Assembly: GCF_026626745.1 (NCBI RefSeq)
Contig: NZ_JAPNJW010000001.1
Location: 3,952,001 to 4,016,000, forward strand
Direction of reading: 5' to 3'
Length of the DNA stretch: 64,000 nt
From: Nannocystis sp. RBIL2
GTDB taxonomy: Bacteria; Myxococcota_A; Polyangia; Nannocystales; Nannocystaceae
The translations under genes and the position numbers were made by a program. Position 1 is the stretch's first letter, and every line of letters begins with the position of its first letter. The notes under the pieces are model-generated. The model had not been told where the DNA came from and ran no database searches. It worked only from the letters and a program-made list of their open reading frames with translations. This document shows positions 16,366 through 27,489 of the stretch, in pieces.

Positions 16366-16893
16366 ATGACCCTCAGACGTCGCCTCCTCTTACTCGCGGC
16401 AGTCGCCGCGCACCTCGTGCTCGTCGCGCTCGGCGGGCTCGGATTCTGCCCGTGCGGCGCCGGGCCGCTCGGACCGCTCCTCATCGCGTACGGCGCCCTG
16501 ACCGGGGCCAACAACGGCTACGGCTTCTACGCGCCCTCGGTCGGCGACCCGCCGACGCTCACCCTCACCCTCGTCGACGACGCCGGCCGCACCGCAGTCG
16601 ACCGCCTCGTGCCGAAGATCACCCGCGAGGCCGACATCCGCGTCGAGGACCTCATCGAAGTGTTCCACGACCGCCGCAGCGACGACGCGGTGCGCGGCCG
16701 CCTGGCCGCATCGTGGGCCGCGACCCTGTTCGCGCGCCACCCCGAGGCCCGCAGCGTCACCGTCGACATGGGCTTTCACCGCGTGCCCTCGCTGGTCAAG
16801 GCCGCCCGCGGCGCCCGGGCCCGCTGGCGCTCGGTCTACCGCGCCCGCGTCGTCCGCCCGGCGCACGCGACCGACTCCCGAGGTGAACCGTGA
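16366..16893 (+). CDS. Hypothetical membrane-anchored protein, HTTM partner
   Basis: A 175-residue protein with one N-terminal membrane helix (LLLLAAVAAHLVLVALGGLG) and an extracytoplasmic domain beginning YGALTGANNGYGFYAPSVG. Its stop overlaps the GTG of the following HTTM gene by four bases (GTGA), so the two are translationally coupled and likely work together. No catalytic motif recognised. GAAAGT lies six bases before the ATG and no Shine-Dalgarno is seen. Confidence 0.75.
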   Translation: MTLRRRLLLLAAVAAHLVLVALGGLGFCPCGAGPLGPLLIAYGALTGANNGYGFYAPSVGDPPTLTLTLVDDAGRTAVDRLVPKITREADIRVEDLIEVFHDRRSDDAVRGRLAASWAATLFARHPEARSVTVDMGFHRVPSLVKAARGARARWRSVYRARVVRPAHATDSRGEP

Positions 16894-17876
16894 AGGCCCG
16901 CCTCGAAGCCGCCCTGCGCGCGATCGATCGCTTCTTCTTCGCCCCGGCCAGTCCGGCCCCGCTGGTGGCCCTGCGGATCGGCCTCGCCGCGGTGCTGCTG
17001 GCCCAGGCGCTGCAGATCGCCCCGCTCTTCCACGCGCTGTACCACCACGGCGGCCTGCTCCGCGGCCCGCTCAAGGACGCGTTCGGGTCGCGGCATCTGC
17101 CGCCGCTCGGCGAGCTGCTGGCGACGCCGATCGAATCGCAGGTGCTCGCGGTCCTCGGTGTGCTCTACGTCGCCAGCCTGGTCGGCATGCTGCTCGGCTG
17201 GCGCACCCGCCTGTCGACCGGCGCCGCCTGGCTGCTGCACCTCGTATTCATGCGCCTGGCGCCGCACACCAATTACGGCGCCGACGACTTCGCCAACATC
17301 TTCCTGTTCTATTCGACCGTCGCCCCCGGCGGCGCCGCCCTGTCGCTCGATCGCCGGGCCGGCCGGGCCGGAGACACACCCACCGCGGGGACGCGCCTGG
17401 CGATCCGGGTGATGCAGCTCCACCTGTGCATCGCCTATTTGCTGTCCGGGGTGGAGAAAGCGAGCGGCTCCCAGTGGCGCGACGGCGAGGCGATCTGGCG
17501 CTCGCTCGTGGCCCAGGGCTACGAGCTGCTCGACTTCACCTGGATGGCCCAGGTCCCGTGGCTGCCGACGGTGGCCGGCTGGCTGGTGCTGGTCGTCGAG
17601 ATCGGCTACGCGGCGTTCATCTGGCCGGCGGTCACGCGCCGCTGGTGGGTCGCCGCGGTCGCGGCGATGCACGCGGGCATCGGGGTGTTCATGGGCCTCC
17701 ACGTGTTCGCGGCGGTCATGATCGTGCTGACCGTGGCGATGTTCGGGGTCAGCGCGGAGCCCGCTGTGACCGTCAGGAAACAACGCGAGCACGGCCACGA
17801 CTTCTTGTCCGCCGCGGCCGCGTCTTCGGGTACGGTAGCCCGTGGCCAGGGCGCCCCGTCGCAGCGAACCGGATGA
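16890..17876 (+). CDS. HTTM-domain membrane protein
   Basis: A 328-residue integral membrane protein with about eight helices, the HTTM domain without the soluble gamma-carboxylase tail. Typical segments are PLVALRIGLAAVLLAQALQI, LYHHGGLL, LHLVFMRLAPHTNYGADDF and IAYLLSGVEKASGSQWRDGE. The role is unknown; HTTM proteins are thought to act in lipid-linked or vitamin K-type reactions. Start GTG 16890 with GAGGTG just upstream, overlapping the previous gene by four bases. The 3' end overlaps the TetR start by 35 bases. Confidence 0.85.
   Translation: MKARLEAALRAIDRFFFAPASPAPLVALRIGLAAVLLAQALQIAPLFHALYHHGGLLRGPLKDAFGSRHLPPLGELLATPIESQVLAVLGVLYVASLVGMLLGWRTRLSTGAAWLLHLVFMRLAPHTNYGADDFANIFLFYSTVAPGGAALSLDRRAGRAGDTPTAGTRLAIRVMQLHLCIAYLLSGVEKASGSQWRDGEAIWRSLVAQGYELLDFTWMAQVPWLPTVAGWLVLVVEIGYAAFIWPAVTRRWWVAAVAAMHAGIGVFMGLHVFAAVMIVLTVAMFGVSAEPAVTVRKQREHGHDFLSAAAASSGTVARGQGAPSQRTG
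17831..17836 (+). promoter_or_regulatory. -10 box of leaderless TetR gene
   Basis: TACGGT, five bases before GTG 17842, inside the 3' end of the HTTM gene. Confidence 0.4.
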
Positions 17877-18474
17877 GGGGCGTGAACGCGCGCGACTGCA
17901 AGTCGACGAGCGTCGGGCCCAGCTGGTCGCGTTGGGCCTGCGCCTGTTCAGCGAGCGCAGCTACGACGAGCTGTCGATCGACGACATCGCCACCGCGGCC
18001 GGCATCTCGAAGGGGCTCCTCTACCACTACTTCTCGAGCAAGCGCGATTTCTACGCCGCGACCGTGCGCAGCGCCGCCGAATCGTTGCTCGCCCGCACCG
18101 ACCCGGCCGGCGAGGGCCCCGACCCCGAGGCGCTGCTGGCCGCGCTCGACCAGTATTTGCTGTTCGCCGAGGAGCACGCCAGCGCCTACGTCGCGCTGAT
18201 GCGCAGCGGCGTCGGCCACGACGCCGAGGTCGCGGCGATCGTCGAGGACACGCGGGCTCGCTTCGTCACCCGCCTGGCCGGCCGCCTCGGCCTCGCCGAC
18301 CTGACCCCGCGCGTGCGCCTGGCGCTGCGCGGGTGGGTCGGCTTCGTCGAGGGCTCGAGCCTCGACTGGCTGGCGCGGCGCGACCTCCCGCGCGAGGAGC
18401 TGCGCGACCTGCTGGCGCAGCTGCTGGTCGCCACCCTGATGGCGGTCGACGCCGCCCCGCCGACCGCCGCGTGA
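17842..18474 (+). CDS. TetR/AcrR-family regulator
   Basis: A 210-residue regulator. The N-terminal HTH (LVALGLRLFSERSYDELS, then IDDIATAAGISKGLLYHYFSS) is classic TetR. The C-terminal domain (~85-200) is helical, with WVGFVEGSSLDWL typical of TetR_C ligand pockets. The start GTG 17842 follows TACGGT by five bases within the preceding HTTM gene. Target unknown; it may control the HTTM pair or itself. A near-perfect palindrome (18487-18508) lies 12 bases past its stop. Confidence 0.88.
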   Translation: MARAPRRSEPDEGRERARLQVDERRAQLVALGLRLFSERSYDELSIDDIATAAGISKGLLYHYFSSKRDFYAATVRSAAESLLARTDPAGEGPDPEALLAALDQYLLFAEEHASAYVALMRSGVGHDAEVAAIVEDTRARFVTRLAGRLGLADLTPRVRLALRGWVGFVEGSSLDWLARRDLPREELRDLLAQLLVATLMAVDAAPPTAA

Positions 18475-18486
18475 CCCGTCGCGCGT

Positions 18487-18508
18487 ATGATCATTCTCGA
18501 ATGATCAT
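18487..18508. repeat. Perfect ATGATCATT hairpin
   Basis: Arms ATGATCATT and AATGATCAT with loop CTCG. It differs from the TGTCC family and has no T tract on the plus side; it could be a regulator site or 3'-end structure. Confidence 0.6.
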
Positions 18509-18513
18509 GGTCG

Positions 18514-18569
18514 AATAAAAAATGCAGGCCCGACAGAGGCGAGCCAAAGCTCGTCCCCGCCGGACCTGC
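18514..18569 (-). terminator. Rho-independent terminator of the 18622-18972 gene
   Basis: An imperfect long hairpin (outer arms GCAGGCCCG and CGGACCTGC, inner CGAGC-CAAA-GCTCG) is followed on the minus strand by a T-rich tract (ATTTTTTATTC). Confidence 0.65.
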
Positions 18570-18621
18570 CGGGTAAGCGCGACGCTGTGTCGTCTCGGTC
18601 GCGCTCGCCACATCCGTCCGC

Positions 18622-18972
18622 TCAATCGCGCTCGCCGAAGCACCAGTCATCGAGGCCGCCGCGGCCGCGGCAGTGCTTGCGGGCGCGTCGCTCGCAGTAA
18701 TCGCGGTGGCCGCGGATCTTGATCCGCTCGGTCACCGCCCGGTAGCGATGGCCGCGCTCGCATCGCGCGAGGCAGTAGCCGCGCCAGTGATCGTTGTCGT
18801 CGTAGCACTCCCACCGGTCGTTCTCGCTGGGGTCGACCTCGTCGGTGAACTCGACATCGTCGCCCGAGACGTCGCCCTCGGCGGCGGTCGCCTGGTCGGC
18901 CAGCTCCTCGATCGGCTGCTCGGGCGCCGCGAGAGCGGCCCACGCGCTGAACAGTGCGCTGAAGATCATCAT
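18622..18972 (-). CDS. Small secreted Cys-rich protein
   Basis: A 116-residue exported protein. A strong ribosome site (GAGGAGAAGG) precedes the ATG at 18972. The signal (MMIFSALFSAWAALAAP) likely ends at ALA-AP. An acidic linker (~20-50) leads to a basic domain with seven Cys (WECYDDNDHW, YCLARCERGHRY, DYCERRARKHCRG, DWCFG), probably disulfide-bonded. It resembles small exported domains of myxobacteria with C-x3-C spacing; no function can be given. A Rho-independent terminator follows. Confidence 0.72.
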   Translation of the reverse strand: MMIFSALFSAWAALAAPEQPIEELADQATAAEGDVSGDDVEFTDEVDPSENDRWECYDDNDHWRGYCLARCERGHRYRAVTERIKIRGHRDYCERRARKHCRGRGGLDDWCFGERD

Positions 18973-19208
18973 GACACCTTCTCCTCTTCACTATCGAATG
19001 TCCGTGTCCACGCGCGCGCGACGTGGCCCCCGCGCGTCCAATGCGACGGGTGTCCGGAACCATGAGCCCGGTCCGGCGAATCGTCGAGCAGACTCTGCCG
19101 CGAAATTATGCGCCGGGCGGGCCGCCCGCGGCGAGCGGACGACAGTATGCTGATATGACCTTTAGGACATCTATGATGAAAAGCGCGGGCTCGCGCTTCG
19201 GCCCGAGG

Positions 19209-21788
19209 TCAGCGCTCGCGGTCGCGCCGCGCCAATACCACCGCCGCGAAGCCGACGCACAGCGCCGTGTACGCCAGGAGCACGCCCCAGACCTCGAACA
19301 CGTGCGCGGTGGAGGGGTCGTAATCGACGGTGGGGTAGACCGGGCAGCTCAGCGGGTTGCCGGGGATCGTGCAAGCGGCGAAGTCCCGCGGCGGCTGCAG
19401 GTGCGCCAGCGACCCGAACGCCTCCATCGCCCAGCGCGCGCTGGTGAGGTACGACAGCGGCGCGAGGCCGGCCGGCAGCGACACCAGCGCCAGCGCGAGC
19501 AGCAGCTGCGGCACCAGCACCAGCGGCACCACGCTCATCGCCCGGTCCGACGTCCGCGAGGTGCTCGAGAGCAGCAGCCCCATGCCGAGCCCCGACAACG
19601 AGCTCAAGAAGGTCGTGACCAGCATGCTGCCGAAGAACCCGAGCCCGGCCACGCCGCGCATCACCGACTCCGGCCCGTCCGCGGTGAAGATCGTCACCGC
19701 CGCCGAGAAGTCGACCCTCAGCGCCAGCACCGTCAGCAGCACGACCGACTGCACCAGACACACCGCCGCCAGCACCACGAACTTCGCCAGCAGGTAGGGC
19801 CCGATCCGCAGGTTCGCCAGCCGCTCGCGGCGGTAGATCGCCCGCTCCTTCGTCAGCTCGCGCGCGGAGCACAAGATCCCGCACCACACCGCCACCAGCG
19901 CGACGAGGAACAGCACCAGCCGGCCGTGCGAGCTCTGCAGGTCCTGCAGCGCGCGCTCGCGGGCGACCAGCACCAGGATCGCGCCGATGATCGGCGCCTG
20001 CAGCAGCAAGGTCGCCAGGTTGCGCCGGTCGACGGCCAGCAGCCGGACGTTGCGCCGGACCAAAATCATCAGCTGCTGCCACGCCGACACCCGCGCCGTG
20101 TCCGGCCGGTCCTCGGGCGTGGTCCCGCCGACCTTCATCGACGTCATCGACATCGACGGCCGGCTCTGCGAGTTGTGCAGCTTGTTCGACTTGACCGAGG
20201 GCCCGCGCGTCTCGCCGGCCAGGCGCTCGACGATGTAGCGCGTGCGGGCGTCCGAGCGGCGGAACCGCAGCTCCCACAGCTCGGCCAGCGACGGCTCGCC
20301 GCGCTCGTGGGCCTCGCGCCAGCGGGCGTACTCGCTGCGCAGCTCGCCGAGCACCAGCGGGTGCGACTCGTGAGCGTCGCCCTCGACCTTGGTGTAGATG
20401 TCGGCGAAGTCGCCGCTGCGCACCCCGAAGTGCTGCAGCGCCTCGGCCGGCGGCCCGAACCACACCAGCCGCGCGTCGGCCATGAACGCGATGTGGTCGC
20501 ATTGATGGATGTTGGCCGTCGCGTGGGTGACCATCACGATCGTGCGCCCGCCGTCGGCCAGGCGGCGCAGCGTGTACATCAAGCGCTTCTCGAGGCCCGG
20601 GTCGAGCCCCGAGGTCGGCTCGTCGAGGAAGAACAGGCTGGGGTCGGCCAGCAGCTCGGCGGCGATCGAGACCCGCTTGCGCTGGCCGCCCGACAGCTCG
20701 CTGATGCGAGTGGTGCGGCGGTCCTCGATGTCGACGTCGGCCAGCACTCGCTCGACCCGCGCCGCGATCTCGGCGTCACCTGTATCTTCGGGCAGGCGCA
20801 GCTGGGCGGTGAAGCGCAGCGCCTCGTCGACCGTGAGCGTCTGGTGCAGGATGTCGCTCTGCGGGACGTAGCCGATCTGGCCGCGATAGGCGTCGAAGTT
20901 GGCGTAGTAGTCGTCGCCGTTGACGAGCACGTCGCCCTCGCTGGCCCGGCTGAAGCCCGACAGCGCGCCGAGCAGCGTCGACTTGCCCGCCCCCGAGCCG
21001 CCGACGATCGCCACGAACTCGCGCGGCAGGATCGCCAGCGACACGCGGTCGAGGATCACCTTGCCGCCGCCGACCCGCCGCACCAGCCGCCGCGCCTTGA
21101 GCTCGATCGCCCCGCGGTGGTCGTACGAATCGAGCGAGCGCCCGTCGTAGACCAGCTTGAACGGCCCCACCTGGATGATGTCGCCGCGCGCCAGCTTCTT
21201 GCTGATCTGGACCCGCTCGCCGTTGACGAAGGTGCCGTTGGCGCTGCCGAGGTCGCGCACCTCGTGGCCGTCGGCCAGCGCCCGCACCGTCGCGTGCCGC
21301 CGCGACACCAGGAGGCTCGCCAGCGTCACCTCGCAACCCTCGCGCCCGATCGTCACCTCCGGCTGGTCGAGGCGGCAGCGCGGCACCGACTCGTCCGGCG
21401 GCGCCATGGTCCGCGCCAGCCGCTGGTAGGTGATCGTGACGAAGCTGCCGGTGTACGGGTCGCCGACCCGCAGCACGTCGCCGTGGCGCAGCTCGTGCTC
21501 GGGCACCTGGTGCCCGTTGAACATCAGGCTGCACGGGCCGCCGAGGTCACGGACGCGGTAGCCGTCGCCGACGCCGGTCGGCTCGAACCGCAGCTGGTGC
21601 GCCGCGACGAACTCGGCCTTGACGACGATGCGGTTGTCGTCGGCACGGCCGAGGCGAAACGCCTTGCCGTCGAGCGGGTACGGCACCTCGCGCTTGTTGG
21701 GCTCGCGCACCACCAGCCGCGACGCCTGCAGCCGCACGGCCCAGGTCACTTCCGGCGACGGGTCGTCGCTGTCGGGCGTCAGGTCCAC
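19209..21788 (-). CDS. FHA-FHA-ABC exporter with fused ABC-2 permease
   Basis: An 859-residue fusion. Two FHA domains come first (~25-105, with GKAFRLGRADDNRIVVKAE; ~130-215, with ITIGREGC-like and SRRHATVRALADGHEVRDLG), then an ABC ATPase (~235-470) with Walker A GGSGAGKSTLL, signature LSGGQRKRVS and Walker B LFFLDEPTSGLDP, then an ABC-2 type six-helix permease (~590-859), as in ABCG half-transporters. FHA domains bind phosphothreonine, so export is probably regulated by one of the Ser/Thr kinases nearby. The GTG start is six bases after TACAAG and has no Shine-Dalgarno. Confidence 0.93.
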   Translation of the reverse strand: MDLTPDSDDPSPEVTWAVRLQASRLVVREPNKREVPYPLDGKAFRLGRADDNRIVVKAEFVAAHQLRFEPTGVGDGYRVRDLGGPCSLMFNGHQVPEHELRHGDVLRVGDPYTGSFVTITYQRLARTMAPPDESVPRCRLDQPEVTIGREGCEVTLASLLVSRRHATVRALADGHEVRDLGSANGTFVNGERVQISKKLARGDIIQVGPFKLVYDGRSLDSYDHRGAIELKARRLVRRVGGGKVILDRVSLAILPREFVAIVGGSGAGKSTLLGALSGFSRASEGDVLVNGDDYYANFDAYRGQIGYVPQSDILHQTLTVDEALRFTAQLRLPEDTGDAEIAARVERVLADVDIEDRRTTRISELSGGQRKRVSIAAELLADPSLFFLDEPTSGLDPGLEKRLMYTLRRLADGGRTIVMVTHATANIHQCDHIAFMADARLVWFGPPAEALQHFGVRSGDFADIYTKVEGDAHESHPLVLGELRSEYARWREAHERGEPSLAELWELRFRRSDARTRYIVERLAGETRGPSVKSNKLHNSQSRPSMSMTSMKVGGTTPEDRPDTARVSAWQQLMILVRRNVRLLAVDRRNLATLLLQAPIIGAILVLVARERALQDLQSSHGRLVLFLVALVAVWCGILCSARELTKERAIYRRERLANLRIGPYLLAKFVVLAAVCLVQSVVLLTVLALRVDFSAAVTIFTADGPESVMRGVAGLGFFGSMLVTTFLSSLSGLGMGLLLSSTSRTSDRAMSVVPLVLVPQLLLALALVSLPAGLAPLSYLTSARWAMEAFGSLAHLQPPRDFAACTIPGNPLSCPVYPTVDYDPSTAHVFEVWGVLLAYTALCVGFAAVVLARRDRER

Positions 21789-21862
21789 GCAGGCCTTGTA
21801 TTCGCAGGATCCAGCCCGCGCCGGCGAATGTCAACGTTTCTGGGCAATTTCCCCACGATGTG

Positions 21863-21868
21863 TATGCT
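21863..21868 (+). promoter_or_regulatory. -10 box of leaderless CX3C lipoprotein gene
   Basis: TATGCT, six-base spacer to ATG 21875. Confidence 0.55.
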
Positions 21869-21874
21869 TGCGGC

Positions 21875-22438
21875 ATGACCACGAGGACCCAGATCTGTCA
21901 CACCCTGTCCCGCGTGCAGGCCCGCTGGGCCGTGATTGCTCGCGGGCTCCTCCTCGGCGGCGCGCTCCTCGTCGCCTGCGACGACTCCGCCGAGCAGCGT
22001 AAACCAGGCCCGACGCCGGCGGTCCCGGCGGTCGATCGCAGCTCCGACACGCCGCCCGCCGAGCCCAAGCCCAAGCGCCCGGCCACCGGCTCCGACACGC
22101 CGACCACGCCGCCGCCCGCCACCGACCTGCTGCCCACCGGCTCCGCCACCGACGTCGCCTCGGTCGTCCGCTCGTACAGCGGCTGTTACACCGACTGCGT
22201 GTCCGAGAAGAAGGCGACCAACCGCGAGACCTGCAAGCTCACCTGCGACGACGCCGCCGAGGCCGCGATCGAGAGCATGCCGGGCGGCCCGTCGAAGGAG
22301 AAGTTCAAGGCCGCGGCCGCCAGCTTCACTGGCTGCGTCAACTCCTGCTTCGCCGACAAGAGCCTGAACTCGACCAACCGCGCGACCTGCGTGCTGACCT
22401 GCCAGGACGCCGCCGAGGTCGCCGCCGTCGGCAAATGA
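21875..22438 (+). CDS. Lipoprotein with duplicated CX3C module
   Basis: A 187-residue lipoprotein. The signal ends LLVAC, followed by a Pro/Thr linker (~35-95). The mature domain has two related modules: CYTDCVSEKKATNRETCKLTC and CVNSCFADKSL..NRATCVLTC. Each has C-x3-C, a loop with NR-TC, then C-x3-C. This is the helical-hairpin twin CX3C disulfide layout. It may be a small disulfide-rich binding module in the periplasm or outer membrane (inference). Leaderless start predicted from TATGCT-N6-ATG. It converges with the PEGA gene 17 bases away. Confidence 0.78.
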   Translation: MTTRTQICHTLSRVQARWAVIARGLLLGGALLVACDDSAEQRKPGPTPAVPAVDRSSDTPPAEPKPKRPATGSDTPTTPPPATDLLPTGSATDVASVVRSYSGCYTDCVSEKKATNRETCKLTCDDAAEAAIESMPGGPSKEKFKAAAASFTGCVNSCFADKSLNSTNRATCVLTCQDAAEVAAVGK

Positions 22439-22455
22439 TCGCGGGCGCAGCGCGC

Positions 22456-23475
22456 TCAAAACCGCGCCATCACCCCCAGCCCGGTCGGCAGCACCCGCGC
22501 GCTCCGAGCCGGCCTCGGCGCGCGATTGCGCACCAGTGCGACGATCCCCAAAGTCACCAGCACCGCCCCCGACACCGCCAGCGCCGCCCCGCCCCAGCCG
22601 GTGTTGTAGAGCCAGCGACAGTCGCCGTCGGCGTCGACCTCAGTCCCCGTGCAGCGCTTCTTGAACGGCAAGTCGTCGAGCGCGAGCAAGGCCACGCCGG
22701 CCCCGAACAGCGCCAGCCCGCCACCGAGCGCCGCCCCACCGAGCGCGCGCTGACGCGGGTTGCCCGGCGTGCGCTGCAGCTCGATCACCACCTCTTCGCG
22801 GGCGCCGGCGACGAACGTCAGCTCGCGCTCCTCGGCGACGTAGCCGCCGAGAGTGACCCGGATCTTCCGCGCCCCGGCGAGCAACGGCCGCTCGAGCGGG
22901 GTCTTGCCGACGACCTCGCCGTCGACGTGGACCAGCGCGCCGCTCGGCCGGGTGTCGAGCACCAGCACCGGCGGCCCCTTGCCGAGCACCGCGAGCCGCG
23001 TCTGCAGCAGCGCGCCCTGGGAGTCGAGCAGGTCGGCGACCTCGCCGACGCCGCAGATCTCGCACCGCTCCTGCGACTTGAAGATCACCGCGCCGGAGCC
23101 CGCGTCGACCAGCTCGAGCTCGAGCAAGTAGTCGCGGCTCTTCATCGTGATGCCGGTGCGCACCAGATGGGTCGCACCCGCCTCGCGCAGCGCGTCGAGG
23201 CACGCCTGCCGCTCGCAGCCCGGCTCGCCGACGCGGTCGGCCACGTCCTGCTCGACGAGAGTGAAGTCGCCGCGCTGAAGCCCGCGCCGCAGCCCCGCGA
23301 CCCAGCCCGTGCGCGTCGCCTCGTCGACCTGGCCGCCCCCCACGCGCAGCGGCACCACGGCGATCCGCACCGAATCGTCCTGCGCCGCCGCACCCCCGGG
23401 TGGCGCGGCCCACACGACCCCGACGGGCGGCATCGCCAGCAGCCAGCCCAGAAGCACGCAAAGCGGGACCCGCAC
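22456..23475 (-). CDS. PEGA-domain exported protein
   Basis: A 339-residue protein. A Sec signal (VPLCVLLGWLLAMPPVGVVWA) precedes a domain resembling TolB-N/CsgG-type nucleoid beta-alpha units (VRIAVVPLRVGG, CLDALREAGATHLVRTGITM). A PEGA domain (~170-235, with LDTRPSGALVHVDGEVVGKTPLE) and two C-terminal membrane helices follow. It is similar to envelope proteins found next to Ser/Thr kinases in myxobacteria; it is divergent from such a kinase here. GTG start six bases after TAGGGT. Confidence 0.82.
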   Translation of the reverse strand: MRVPLCVLLGWLLAMPPVGVVWAAPPGGAAAQDDSVRIAVVPLRVGGGQVDEATRTGWVAGLRRGLQRGDFTLVEQDVADRVGEPGCERQACLDALREAGATHLVRTGITMKSRDYLLELELVDAGSGAVIFKSQERCEICGVGEVADLLDSQGALLQTRLAVLGKGPPVLVLDTRPSGALVHVDGEVVGKTPLERPLLAGARKIRVTLGGYVAEERELTFVAGAREEVVIELQRTPGNPRQRALGGAALGGGLALFGAGVALLALDDLPFKKRCTGTEVDADGDCRWLYNTGWGGAALAVSGAVLVTLGIVALVRNRAPRPARSARVLPTGLGVMARF

Positions 23476-23481
23476 CGCTCT

Positions 23482-23487
23482 ACCCTA
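23482..23487 (-). promoter_or_regulatory. -10 box of leaderless PEGA gene
   Basis: TAGGGT on the minus strand, six-base spacer to GTG 23475. Confidence 0.55.
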
Positions 23488-23609
23488 GCATCAACGCCCT
23501 CGGCCCAGGGCCTCCCCGGGCGCGCTCGCACCGCGCGAAACCGCGCATCACGACACTCGCCCCTTGTCGCGCCCCCCCATGGCCGCCCACACTCGAGGCG
23601 CCCGCCCGG

Positions 23610-26144
<2,535 letters not shown>

Positions 26145-26157
26145 GCTGACCGTGAGA

Positions 26158-26219
26158 GCATGTCCGATCGGGCATGCTCTTGAAAACATGCCCCGATCGG
26201 CATGTCCTCGGAGACATGC
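26158..26219. repeat. Cluster of four CATG palindromes, convergent junction
   Basis: GCATGTCC-GATC-GGGCATGC (26158-26177), a CATGC-N10-CATGC-like copy, ACATGCC-CCGATC-GGCATGT (26186-26205) and GCATGTC-CTCGGA-GACATGC (26200-26219) overlap head to tail between the kinase and a lipoprotein gene. Confidence 0.85.
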
Positions 26220-26292
26220 TGCGCTGCTACGGGGCGCCGGCGCCGCGCAAGCGGTCCACGCCGACGCCTCCTGCGTCACCGGCGTCGCGCCG

Positions 26293-27099
26293 CTACTCCG
26301 TCTTCACCCGCCGGAGCAGCAGCGCGAAGATCTCCTCCGAGTGGCAGCACTCGTTGTACTGCGCCGTGTCGACATCGACTGCGAAGCTCTCGCCCGGGCC
26401 GGCGACCAGCTCGCCGCGGTGGCCGGAGAACACGCTCAGCGTCTGGTCCGCGAGCGTGAAGTCGAGCTGGAACGAGCTGACCTCCAGGTCGAAGCCGGCG
26501 GGCCCGCAGGCGGTCACCGGCGCGATGACGATCGGCGCGAACAGCCCGGCGGGCAGCTCCCCGTTGCGCGGCGCGACGCCGGCGGCCAGCAGCGCGTCGT
26601 CGGCCCCGCGCAGCTCGAGCCACTTCTCCGAGATCACGTCGAGGTCCTGCGAGCCCGAGTCGAGCTGCACGCTGTCACCGGCCGCCCAGGCGACCTCGCC
26701 CTCGGGCGCGATCGGCAGGCTCAGCGTCACGGCCCGCGGCGTGCCCCCCTCGTCGCAGGTCAGCGAGGTGACCGACTTGTCCCCCTCGGCCGCCACCGCG
26801 TCGACCGTGCACGGCAGGTCGATCTCGTGCACGCCGGCCTTACCGTCGATCGCGACCTCGAAGTCGACCGACACCGCCGGGTCGGCCTCTTCACAGGCCG
26901 CCGGCAGCGCGCCCTCGGTCTCGCCCGCCGTCGGCTCCTCGCCCGTCTCGGTCGGCGTCCCCTCCGTCGCGCCCTCCGTCGCGCCCTCTGTCTCCTGAGG
27001 AGACGTATCCGATGACCCGCCCTTCTCGGTGGAGCACGCCAGCGCCCCACAGCACAACCCGATGATCACGCGCACCCTCAAGGCATGAACAGGAAGCAT
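26293..27099 (-). CDS. Secreted lipoprotein, unknown function
   Basis: A 268-residue lipoprotein. The signal ends CCGALAC, followed by an acidic Thr/Glu linker with ETEGATEGATEG repeats. The mature part is beta-rich with conserved-looking stretches KWLELRGADDALLAAGV and LSVFSGHRGELVAGPGESFAVDVD, and ends near a CC pair. No family recognised. ATG 27099 follows TATGCC by six bases (a near match to the TANNNT pattern); no Shine-Dalgarno. Confidence 0.75.
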   Translation of the reverse strand: MLPVHALRVRVIIGLCCGALACSTEKGGSSDTSPQETEGATEGATEGTPTETGEEPTAGETEGALPAACEEADPAVSVDFEVAIDGKAGVHEIDLPCTVDAVAAEGDKSVTSLTCDEGGTPRAVTLSLPIAPEGEVAWAAGDSVQLDSGSQDLDVISEKWLELRGADDALLAAGVAPRNGELPAGLFAPIVIAPVTACGPAGFDLEVSSFQLDFTLADQTLSVFSGHRGELVAGPGESFAVDVDTAQYNECCHSEEIFALLLRRVKTE

Positions 27100-27272
27100 G
27101 GCGACGGCATAGCACGCGAGTCCGGGCCCGCCAAAGGCATGAAGCCGCTGGCGACGGCCGCTCTCGCGAACAAACCGCACACCACGAGCGCAAGGCATGG
27201 CGGCCGCGTCATGACACCCGCGCCATGGGGCGCTCCTTGAGCGCACCGACGAGACAGCCGCCGAATGGCACC

Positions 27273-27325
27273 TGTCTTTCAGGACATGCGAAACAGTTCG
27301 CGACGGCCACCTGTCCCCGAGGACA
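27273..27325. repeat. Two TGTC palindromes in a divergent region
   Basis: TGTCTTTCAGGACA at 27273-27286 and TGTCC-CCGA-GGACA at 27312-27325, in the 390-base gap between divergent genes. Apart from the -10 box at 27478 I see nothing else in this gap. Confidence 0.65.
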
Positions 27326-27477
27326 TCCCCCCGTCCACCCCCGAGCAGCCGTCGGCGGCCGCTGCGGATCTCGCCCCCGCGCCGCGCTTGCAGCCCCCCC
27401 GCCTCGCCGCCCCCGCGAGTTGCCCTTCCGCACGTCCCTGCGACCGACCGCCGCGGCCTCCACGCGCCGCGCGCTGC

Positions 27478-27483
27478 TACACT
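27478..27483 (+). promoter_or_regulatory. -10 box of leaderless UbiA-family gene
   Basis: TACACT, six-base spacer to GTG 27490. Confidence 0.5.
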
Positions 27484-27489
27484 GCGCGC

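Noticed and set aside
19023-21878. 951-codon open frame on the plus strand
   Set aside because: Antisense to the FHA-FHA-ABC gene. Composition (Arg, Gln, His runs) is that of a reverse frame in GC-rich DNA.
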